Shown here piece by piece: positions 46,903 through 58,400 of a stretch of 64,000 nt of DNA. This DNA is from Siphonodentalium dalli. Lineage: Eukaryota; Mollusca; Scaphopoda; Gadilida; Siphonodentaliidae. The stretch covers positions 183,682,716-183,746,715 of the forward strand of contig CP136066.1 in NCBI GenBank assembly GCA_032622095.1, read 5' to 3'. Under the pieces are notes generated by a model. It saw only the letters and a list, made by a program, of their open reading frames with translations, did not search any database and was not told the DNA's origin. A program made the position numbers and the translations under genes. Numbering within the stretch: the first letter of the stretch is position 1; each line of letters opens with the position of its first letter.

Positions 46903-47824
46903 CAGAGACGTGGTGATGGGGGGGGGGGGGTGGGTATCTTTGGTAAAAAAAATTCTCAACAGTTGGAAATTTCATACCTGCCAAAACATTAGTTGGGAAT
47001 TTCACACCAACAATAGGTTGAAAATGTTCTTGTAGTCTGATTTTCAAACAATTTATTGGGGGAAATTAATTGTTTTTGGACAAATATTAGTATATTTTCT
47101 TATTTTGGTCAAAATTTTGGACTGAAATGGTCATCAGTTGGAAATTTTCCTACCTTAGGGGAGGGTGACAGGTTGGAAATTTCCAACACTTGGAAAGCTT
47201 GTGTCCTGGTCTTTCCCCCTGGCCAGTCAAAAACTGCCAGTTAATTTAAGAAAACAATATTGTCATACATCTGGTCAACATTGTCATTGGAATTGTCATC
47301 AGTTGGAAATTTTCCACACTAAGTGGGGGTGTCAGGTTTGAAATGTTCAACTCTAGGAAGGCTTGAGGCTAGTTTATATGCTAGGATTTTGCGATTTTCT
47401 TGTTCAGATTTAAAAACATTCGCACACCAGGCCAAACCATGGTCATTGTTCCTCCCCCGTGGCCAATACAAAACTGCTAATTAGTTTAACAAAACAATAT
47501 TTTACTACATTTGGTCAAACTTGTGGACTGAAATGGTCATCAGTTGGAGAATTTTCCAACCTGAAGGGGAGTATGAGGTTTGAAATTTCTAACACTATAG
47601 GAAAGCTTCAGTTGAGGCCCGTAGCCGTGTGCATTTGTCTGGAGTTCGACCACTAGATGTCAGGATTTATGCAATTTTTCAGGTTAAAATATCTGAATGT
47701 TCTCATGCAAAACTTGTTTTTAGTCTGATTCTGATTCAAAGGGGGGGGGGGGGGGTGCAGTTGGAATTTCCCCAAGGTGGACACCCCCCCCCCCCCCAAT
47801 GGAGACCATCTAGCCACGTCCCTG
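46903..47824. mobile_element. hAT-like element with G/C homopolymer subterminal tracts, 922 bp
   Basis: Ends CAGAGACGTGG and CCACGTCCCTG; 8-bp duplication TATATGGG at 46895-46902 and 47825-47832. Near the ends are a G run (from ~46918) and a C run (47784-47797). The interior has several diverged GGTCATCAGTTGGAAATTTT units. Confidence 0.92.
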
Positions 47825-47832
47825 TATATGGG

Positions 47833-48532
47833 AATAATATAGAATCATTTATGTAGTTTATCTTTTAACATTCCTTTAGAACCACATCTCAGACAGTTAT
47901 TTAGAAGTTTTGAGCATGCACTCACATAGTGCCTAAAAGACAAAGGGACCAAGTTTCACCGCCTTACAGCACACGTGCCCTACTTCAAAATATTCCAGTG
48001 CATTTCTGATCATTAATTTCTGAGAATCGTCTCTAGCTTGGTCAATTATTATTGTGGCCAAACCTATTTCAATATGAGATGCAATCAATAAAATCAAAAC
48101 AGGGGTTTGAAGTCTGATACATTCTTATCAGGGAGCTGAAACATGCATTTCATAGATTTGGGAGCTGAAACCTGCTTTTACATTAAGGGCTATGCGAATA
48201 ATATAATTAAAACCATTAATGATCTCAATCATTTGATATTCGTTTAAACCCACATATCAGACAGTAAAGTTCTTTGAAGTTTTGAGCCACATACAAAGTG
48301 ACTAAAGGAAAGGAGACAAGTTTCCCCTGCCTTAACACACACCTGCCCTATACCTCAAAATATGCATTTTCCGTCTGATTATGGATATCTATATTTTGAG
48401 GTAGGACATGTATGGTAAGATTAACTACATAAATGATTCTATATAATTCCCATATAGCCCTTAATGTGAAAGGTAAGGCAGGGTTTGACTCCCAAATTTA
48501 AAAAAATCAGGTTTTTACCCCCCCCCCCCCCC
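47833..48532. other. intergenic, internal duplication only
   Basis: CACATCTCAGACAGT...TTTTGAGC near 47882 recurs as CACATATCAGACAGT near 48252, so a ~370-bp duplicated segment is likely. A poly-C tract precedes the H end at 48520. Confidence 0.45.
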
Positions 48533-48790
48533 CAGGAATACAGGAGAAGTCGGCCCCACACGAAGTCGGCCCCATATAAAACAGAAACATTGTTTAAAAT
48601 CGTTCATTATTTATTTTATGATATGACATATGAAACTGATACCGTAATAATAATGACAATATAATAATAACAAATTCAATTAACAAATTCAAACGTCGTC
48701 GTCGCTATCGCTGTTGTTGTTAGTGATAGGTGCTGAAATCTCTGGAAATCTCAGGAATGAAGTGGTTATTTCTCTCGCTGACAGTCGCTG
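48533..48790. mobile_element. H-family element end, copy 2
   Basis: GGAATACAGGAGAAGTCGGC followed by CATATAAAACAGAAACATTG and GACGACG-type sequence is the inverse of 10620-10850. The opposite end was not found. Confidence 0.65.
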
Positions 48791-49377
48791 AACATTAGAT
48801 TTTCTTTCCTCGGAAAGGGGTCCACAATATAGCTATCATTGAATCGCGTTTGGTTATAGCATGCCTACGTACATGCCGTACATGGGCAGACCATATGTAC
48901 ATATATGCTAATAATCAAGCTACCGTTAAATTGAACTGCATATATACTCCTATATAGTCATACTGATAGCTCTCTCATATTGTTTGCAATATTTTGTCAT
49001 ATTTGAATGCCTCTTAAAACATCCTTCTGATCCTTTCAAAGTTTTTTTTCTCCAATAATCTAATATTATAGGTTTAGTCGGATTAAGGTCAAAGCTGGAC
49101 CTTATATATAAGTTTAGTTCAATAAAGAACAATGAAGGAAGTATGTCTTGACAAATTATTATCGAATAGGCTAGTACAGTCGTACAGTACTTATCACCTA
49201 ATAAGCTATATAATAATATATAAATCCCGTTTTGACATGGCTGATACGGGTACGCATAAGCTATAGTACGTTTTTCGAGCTATCTTAGCAAGTTTCTGTT
49301 TCCGTTTGACTTCCTGGTTGTTTGTTTTGATTTTGATCTCTAAAAATATCACCCGATAAAGTTCAGCCTTTGACCTC
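48791..49377. other. upstream flank of the second Rab gene
   Basis: No TATA box can be placed with confidence. GACTTCCTGG near 49309 could be an ETS-type site. No other feature. Confidence 0.35.
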
Positions 49378-49447
49378 ATGATGTATGAAACTATGCGAGA
49401 AGAGATGAAATCTATCGAGGCTAAGGTTGTTGTTCTCGGCTCTCAAG
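49378..49447 (+). CDS. second Rab gene, coding exon 1
   Basis: Encodes [20 protein letters not shown] then GSQ, up to the middle of the P-loop. The donor is a weak GTTTGT at 49448 and the exon ends in phase 1 inside the P-loop Gly. Confidence 0.9.
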
Positions 49448-52400
49448 GTTTGTCATTCTGAACTTGTTTTTATGACGTTTTTTTGGCAAAAGAAAACTAG
49501 ACTTGTGGAGCTGAGGAATAAAAAAAAAGAAGACCTGTCAACAGGCTATCAAGTTAATAATCAACAAGTTTTCAAACGCTATTTCCTCGGCTGTCTTTTC
49601 GTCTATGAGTAATGGGGCTGGCTTAGGACATGTGAGATAATTTTTTTTTTTATCTCCTTGACACTAGCTATTAACTTAAGTATTATCTTGTTTTCCATAA
49701 TTTGGCTTTTACGAGGAATATTAATTTTTTGTCAATTTTATCACAAAACGGCCATAAAAACCGACAAATACCATTAAAATATGGATTTTTGACACAATGA
49801 ATTTACGGTTATTTTCCCGAGATTGCTGAGAAAATGCCCTTTTTTGCGGAAAAGTGCCCTTTTTGTAGGCTCTGCCCCCCCCCCCCTGCCTTTGGATGCT
49901 TCCGGCGCCCCTGGTCTTACCTTAACATGTAGTGGCCAGTTAGTCTCATTTTGTCATTCAATATCACTGTGTGACTCAGAAAAACTATCATTAGTGACAA
50001 GGAAGAATGTTTTTCTTTGTCATTGCATTTCAGAATTTTGTTGTTGAAAATTACCCAATTTATCTCTTCCCGCTCCCCCTGAATTTTTGTTAACCTCAAC
50101 ATCTATTTTATGGCCAGTTACTTTCATTTTAACATTAAAATATGACAAAGTTTGGAGAATTTTCATTAAAAATTACCTACCGTAGTTTATCGCCCCCTCC
50201 CCGGACTAATGTTTTCTTACCTTAACATGTACCGGTAGTGGCCAGTTTATATATAGTCTCATTTTATCATTCAAAATTGATTTGACTCAGAAAAACTATC
50301 ATTGGTGACTAGGAAGCATGTTTTTTCTATGGCAGGGCATTACATTTAAGAACTTTTATTGGAAATTTACCCACTTTATCTCCCCCTCTCGTCTGAATTT
50401 TTTCCAAAAAAAATTAAAGGGAACTTAATTCAGTAACAAAAAGAGTTGTTTTGTTCAGGTCCGGTTGTGTATTTTATTTCAGATCATCGGTCACCAATGC
50501 CTCAAACTGCAAATAGATCATAGGAAAGTGGCCGTCTGTGTTTTACTGTTAACTATTTAAATTTAGTTTGAAACAAATTGAAAGAGTCAATCCCTAAAAT
50601 GAAGGTAAACGATTCATGAAAAAATGTCAGGGGTTGGGCACAATGGCAAATACAAACTTAATTCTCAATATCAAAGCATGATCTGGCGAGAAATACAATG
50701 TCGCGGACAGGTGGTGGAACATGAATTATTGATATTTTGAGCTATTGTCTTCTATGTACTGTATGATAAATCAATCATCTATTAACCCATCTATATATTT
50801 CTGTCAGAAAATTATGAATTTAAATGGGACTGTATAATCATGTGCCATGAATATTAACTTTTTTGAAGTAGTCCTGTTGACAATTTCATAAATATTAACT
50901 CCATGCTCAGGATTAGATTGATCTGATATTACTATGACATATAATAATATATTGTGACCAGGGTTGTCTTGTGTTCATAGATGATAAATTCAGTGAAACT
51001 TTTAATATTTATGGAAATAGCATGTAACCAGGTGTTACATTGAGTGATTTTCAAATTACGTTGGTAATTTTATAGCCCAATACAACTGCCCAGCACTATT
51101 CTCTGATGCAAGGAAACAGGATTTTTATGTTTACCCATACCACAGTATGCTAAACATAGTGTCATTGTCTGGATTGACCACTCGTCGTTCGTCCGTCTGT
51201 CTGTCCGTAGACACTTTACGAGTAATGTGATAACTCAAACATTTTCTATCCGATCGGAACCAAATTTTGTATATGGGTTTCTCAGCCCAAAATACAGATC
51301 GAGTTCGAATTTGGGTTTGATCTGAGTTTTTGTTACAGAGTTATGGCCCTTTTTCGACTTAGAATTCACGCATTCTGCCATAACTCAAACATTTTTTATC
51401 TGATTGGAACCAAATTTGGTATGTGAGTTTCACAGCCCAAAATACAGATCAAGTTCGAATATGGGTTTGATCAGATTTATTTTAAAGGAGTCATGACCCT
51501 TTTTCAAATTTTTTTTTTTTTAGATTTTTTAAAACTTTTATAATAATAATAAAAAAAAATGTCATTGACTCTTTCATTTGTTTTCATTTAGATATTGATG
51601 TTTATGATACATGTTGATAAAAAGGTTCCCAATGGTTCCCTTTAAATATTTAGTAATGAACCCATAAATTAATAGTGTTAAGGTGCCATTACACGACCGA
51701 GCCGTTTTGCATACAGCACCGATATCCCATTAATTAATGTCAAGTAGCAGTTAAATAACAGAATTCCTCCTGATATCTGATAAAAAACACATGTGTAGTT
51801 CACAATATTGGAGTGTACTATATAGACTGCCACTGGTTAATAGAATGTTATTTATTTGGGGATAGACTGTATTGCACAGACCAGTTAATTATGATGGACA
51901 GTCTGTGAAAGATTTCCTGATAAAACAGTGCTTTTAAAAGTTAGCTGGATGCTGCATTGCACAGCTGAATATATAACTCTACAGATGGTCTGAGGTCATT
52001 ATAAATGTTATTGTATTAATAGAGATGCCAGCATCAATATAAACAATGTCTGTGATTTGTTGACAGCTCTGCTATATTATTGATATTAATGGGTCAGCAG
52101 TGAGGTGTCTTTATCTTGATGGGTGTTGTTGGTAGAATTTGATATATTATCATTGTAAACTTAAATTGGACTCTCTTAACCCAAGTATTCCATGTCCAGG
52201 ACACCTTTTTCACATTTAACCCAAGGCTGTGGTGGTGCAGCATTACAGATCCTGTACCAGTACATTCTCTTATATAAATGCGAGTGACTCATAAATTCCA
52301 ATAATTTGTTTTATGTACATTTCTCTATAATAGTACATAACAGTATACTCTATAATTCAACATCAAAACTCTCATTTATGATTCCGATCATAGTAATTTA

Positions 52401-55400
52401 TTATCGCCAAGGGATGGGTTAACATCTGCTGATCGTGATCGGCCTCTCGTTTATTGGAAATGGAATTTCAAAATCTGCATACAATGGGCCAAAACCATGG
52501 TCGGCCCGGCCCGTCCTATCATAGGTTCTACGGACAGTCCGTTGAACCTATGATAGGACAGGCAGACCATGATAACGGACCCTATATTTTAACCCTAGCC
52601 GAAATCCTACTTATTTTAGGTGTATCCAGATTCCTGAGAATTTGGCCACCTACGAAGTCGATCCCAGAGTAGTCGGCTCCATGAATGACAGAACCATTGT
52701 TTGAAATCCTAATTTCTTTATTTATTTATTGATATATGTATCAATAGTATAAAAAAAACAACAAAACGCAAGCTATTATCGACATCTATCATAACTCAAG
52801 CATGCAGAGGGTTGAATTTGACTTACATGTATTGAGTGGGTTAAAACATATATGATAAGTAATTCGACTGAAGGTATATGTATACCATCAGAACGCGTAG
52901 ATTTTTGAGAAATATATATGACCTGCCAAGGAAAACTGTGTTCCTCGTCAATTCTAAAGTTCCTATATAGTATTAACTGTTATATTGAAATTCAAATTTG
53001 GAAAATTTCTCAAAAACAAAAAATGGCTGCCTATCCATAATATTGTTTTTATTACTGAGCAGCAGTCATTAGCAGCAGTCAGTGACTGCCCATACATGTA
53101 GGTGAAGTCCATCATGTTGTTATAGCAAAGAAAATATTGCATGTTACATGTATATCAACCAATTCACAGACTTCACGATTAGCCTACATAAACCTTATTT
53201 TTCTCAAACAGTGGCATATAATGATATTGTCTAGCCTGACTATGCCACCCCTCGAATATACAACATAATATTTGTCAAATGTATTATGCATTAATATGTG
53301 TATATTGAAATAAAATATCCTATCCTATCCTATCCTTGTCAATCCTATTATGGTTTCATTCAATCCCCAACTAACCAGTACATCAATTAATGGGGCTGAC
53401 TTCGCATGGACTCGTCTTTGTAGGGGCCACCTTCGCATGGACTCGTCTTCGTAGGGGGCCACCTTCGCATGGACTCGTCTTCGTAGGGGGCCACCTTCTC
53501 ATGTTAAATGGAATTTTCACATTTATTTCTTTCTTTTGATATGCGAAATCTTATTATTGGAGAGTTATTAACCCTTTGAGTGCCAGGGGCCGATCTCATC
53601 GGCCCTAAACCTACGAAATAAGTCTGTTAAAGAATATTAGAATAAATTATTAAAATTGTAAAAAAAATTAAAAAAATTGTTAGGCCATTCTCTTATATAT
53701 GCGAGGCGACCTATGGTCGACTCGCATATATAAGAGAATGCATTGGCACAGGGTATATGGGTTGATACAAAAATCAGACCTGGCACTCAAAGGGTTAATG
53801 ATGAAAATAAGAACAAAGTCAATCTATTTTTTCATGTACTTGTTGATGATAGTTGTTTTACAGACTTTTATGTTATTGTATGAACCCACAGTTACCAACT
53901 TCAATAAACTTGGGGTCCCTTATGTAGAAAAATTTACAGAATATAAATAAGCCTCTTTTTTTTGTCAAGATGTCTTTTAATTGTAGGTGTTGGCAAAACA
54001 AGCGTTGTCATTAGATATGTCGGTGGAATGTTCAGTAAACATGTTAGCCCAACAATTGGAGCATCGTTCTTCACATATAAGCTGTGAGTACCCCATTAGA
54101 GTACCCCATTAGAGTACCCCATTAGAGTACCCCATTATTGTATACATATGCATGTACTAGTAGAATTACAAAGGCTATTGATATGTACATTATTACCCTA
54201 TTCATTATTTTTTTGAAATATTACAAATATATAATTTGAGTTTTAGAAATGTCCTGATCGAAATGTTACAAAGACAAAGAAAAGCTGGCTTGTTCTGGTA
54301 TTTTTATGTTTATGAAAAGTTTGTCAAGTACATAGAGGATCTACAGTGAGTCCCCAGTTTATAGCGAAATTTACAAAATGACTCCCAGTAAATTAAGTAC
54401 TGGATGAGTTTTGTAAATTTCACTCTAAATTGGGTACGAGTTGTAGATTCTCCATAAATCATATCTAAATCAATAAATGTGACCTGAAACTAACAACGGC
54501 TTCTATAAGGCCTGTGATAACATTTCACGTAACTATGTGTTATTTGTCCATGTAAAGAAATATTCCCAGATAAATAAGACTCTGATGTATTTAACGGCAT
54601 AAATTTAATGAAATAATTGTTCAAACTAAATAAACAATCACAAACATCGATTTAGCATAATTGACCCGCCATATCTAATCCAGTCGTTAGTCGGGATTTT
54701 TTTAACCTGTGCCAATGCATTCTCTTATATATGCGAGTCGACCATAGGTCGCCTCGCATATATAAGAGAATGCATTGGCCTAACAATTTTTTACAATTTT
54801 AATAATTTGTTCTTGTATTCTTTAACAATTTTATAATTTCACCCATACAGAGCCCCAGACAAACATGAGCAGACGACACTCTTCTATATGCTTCTATATA
54901 TGTGTGGGGCTCCCTGCAAGGTAATGGATGTTTTTTATTTTATGTCCTAAAAATTGTAAGAAATATTTATTTAAAAAAAATGATAAAAAATTGTTAGGCC
55001 AATGCATTCTCTTATATATGCGAGGCGACCTATGGTCGACTCGCATATATAAGAGAATGCATTGGCACAGGGTAAAAAAAATCCCGACTTACGACTGGAT
55101 TTGATATGGCGGGTCACATATGTAAAGTTCAGAATGTAAACAGATGACAAGCCAGATGTCAAAGGTCATGTTTGCTCAACATATGGGTACACCTGGAACT
55201 ATTGCCTGCTATACAATGACCGTTGCATATCTTTATTATGGAATGGGTTTAATGAATGGACTAAGGGGTTGGATCATGTTATTGTTATAGTTATAAATTA
55301 GATTATTTACATTAATACTTTTGTAACTGGGAAGTACTCTAGATTTAAATAACCGGTTATTAATTATTTTATTTTAAAGTTGATCTGTGAGATGATGACC

Positions 55401-58400
55401 ACTATTAATTATTTTGTTATTTTTCAGTTGATCTGTGAGTTGATGACCACTATTAATTATTTTGTTATTTTTCAGTTGATCTGTGAGATGATGACCACTA
55501 TTAATTATTTTGTTATTTTTCAGTTGATCTGTGAGATGATGACCACTATTAATTATTTTGTTATTTTTCAGTTGATCTGTGAGATGATGACCACTATTAA
55601 TTATTTTGTTATTTTTCAGTTGATCAGTGAGCTGATGATTACTATTATTAAATTGTTATTTCTCAGTCTGATCAGTGAGTTGATGACCACTATTATTTTG
55701 TTATTTTTCAGTTGATCAGTGAGTTGATGACCACTATTAATTATTTTGTTATTTTTCAGTTGATCAGTGAGCTGATGATTACTATTATTAAATTGTTATT
55801 TCTCAGTCTGATCAGTGAGTTGATGACCACTATTATTTTGTTATTTTTCAGTTGATCAGTGAGTTGATGACCACTATTTAATTACTTTGTTATTTCTCAG
55901 TTGATCTGTGAGTTGATGACTGCTATGTTTTTATTACTTTGTTATTTCTCAGTTGATCAGTGAGTTGATGACCGATATGTTTTTATTATTTTGTTATTTC
56001 TCAGTTGATCAGTGAGTTGACTATTAATGTTTCAGGACGATAGATAACTGTCGGATAAAACTTCAGGTGTGGGATACTGCTGGCCAAGAAAGATTCAGAT
56101 CAATGGTTTGTAACAATTTTAAAGATAGTCTTCCTAAATATATATAAAAAGTTTCCGGGGTATAAAATAAAATAATAAGAGTTGAAGACACCTGTACGAA
56201 AAAAATTCTATCAATTATTATTGATTTTATATCAATATATTCTTATATAATGGGATAATCTATTGGGAAAAAAATTTCGATACTATTTTTATAATTTTTA
56301 GATAGTTATCCTGCATTCTACACTCTGAAAGAATGCGAGCCATAAAATGTCCCAAATTGATTGTATGTATATTATACCATAAAATTGGAAATAAAATCAA
56401 TATTAATTGATAGAAGCATTTCTGGACAGGGGTTCCAGGAAACTATATAAAACTTGTTGTAGGAAGAGATAGACCAACCTTAGCCCTTCCATGACTGTCG
56501 CTTCCTGAAATTTTGCGAAAAACCCTGTGCCAGTGGCAAGTTCATGATTCCACTGAATTGTAGGGGCTAGGAATCATTGCTGCGTTATCGTAGCGAAAAT
56601 TTGATATAACCCTTTCTTTACTAAATGGATTCTCCCACCAAGTAAAAAAGAATTTATTTGAATGATCTATTATTCATTCAGAGGGGTGTTCAGGAAATGC
56701 AAGCAGATGACAACAGACTAACAGATAAGACATACCGGTACATGTACATGTGTAGAAGGATATATATTAATTGGTTGGAAATGTTCAGAAAAGTTCAACA
56801 AACGACTTTATCTGAACACTTCCCACAACATCTACTTGTCAATAAGCATTTAGTAAAGGAAGGGTTAATATATGATTCTCAATAGAACTAGAGGTGGGCG
56901 GTCCCCAAGCCTGAATTTAGTGTGGCTGACATTTGCGGAATGAGGTCCCCAGAGGGCTAGCATCACCAAATTCACCCTCTGGGAACCTCATTCAGCTTAG
57001 GCCTCAACTGTATGGGAGGCATTGGATCAGATTCCACAGTTGAAGTTGGTGATGTTCAGCCATTAATTACTTTGATTATGCGATTTAACTTGGATTAAAT
57101 AAAATTTTAATTGGAAATACCCATGATCAGTGTGTTGGTGAACTGCTTGGTGAACTTTCAAGCACCATACATCTATAAAATGGCTTTGTTGATGTCAAAT
57201 GATCCAATATTCCCAATATTCAATAAATTGTGACCTACAAAACTTGAAAATATAAGGGTACATGTAACATAACTTGCTGAATGCTGATATAACCCCAAGT
57301 TGCCAGGAAATGATATGGGGGCCATTGGTTCATTTCTTTCACCTTTCATATGCTTCAGAACAACCAGACAGCCCCCATTTTAGGTTTACATTAACAAGTA
57401 CCCCCAATAGTCACAAGGGGGTACCCCCCCCCCCCCCCCCTCACTCAAACCCATCACCTCTGTCCCCCAAAATGTCCCCAAATTAGCCTAATCTAAAGGC
57501 GTGGCCAGTGCATTATCTTACATATGCTAGTCTCCCATACATGTATATAAGAGAACACATTGGCCTAACAATTTTTACATTGACCTTGTAATCAAGTGCA
57601 TTCTCTTATATATGCTAGACTCCCTATGGGAGACTCTCATATATAAGAGAGTGCACTGGCACATGGTTTTCGCCAAATTTCATGAAGCTCCTGTCATGGA
57701 AGGGTTAACATTTTGTAAGGGATGTTTTATTTTTTGTTGGGAATTAATTTGGATACCAGTGTATACTTTCAGTGCAAAATTGGCTGTTTTCAAAAAGAGT
57801 TTGTTGTCAAACCATAATTCACTGAACTCGCTGTTTGTGCATTGATGCTGGAAATTTATCCATGATTATATAGAGGATCTACTATGAGTCCCCAGTTTAT
57901 CGCTCAATTTACAAAACGAGTCCAGACTTAATTTACTGGTCGAGTTTTGTAAATTCCCGCCATAAACTGGGGACGAGTTGTAGATTCTATTTATTATATG
58001 ATCAAAAACCTTGACAAAACATACTTAAATCAACAAATGGGATTCGAAAATAACATTGGCTTCTATGAGGCATGCAATGACGTGTCACATAACTATGCGT
58101 TGTTTAACTCGCGTAAATAAATAGTTCCAGATAAATAAAGACTCTTTGGCGTATTATTGGTGTACATTTAATGACATAACTTTTCAAACTCTTCATTCAT
58201 TATAGTTTGTTGGAAAAATATTGGAAGCCATAGTATTTTGAGACGTAGTGTACGGAATGTAAAAAGATGACAAACCGGAAGTCAATGGTCACCTGGCACT
58301 ATTTCGTGTTATTAAACGAACGTTTAATATCACAATTTATAGAATGGGTTTATTGAAAGGAATAAGGGTAGGATCATGTAATACGTATGCTCTTGTGTGT

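Noticed and set aside
49861-49912. Complete transposon ending GGCGCCCCTG
   Set aside because: Only one end is visible and no matching start was found upstream.
55380-55715. 111-codon open frame with 16-residue repeats
   Set aside because: It is the 48-bp intronic satellite read through; unit length divisible by three keeps the frame open. It lies inside an intron of a well-supported gene.
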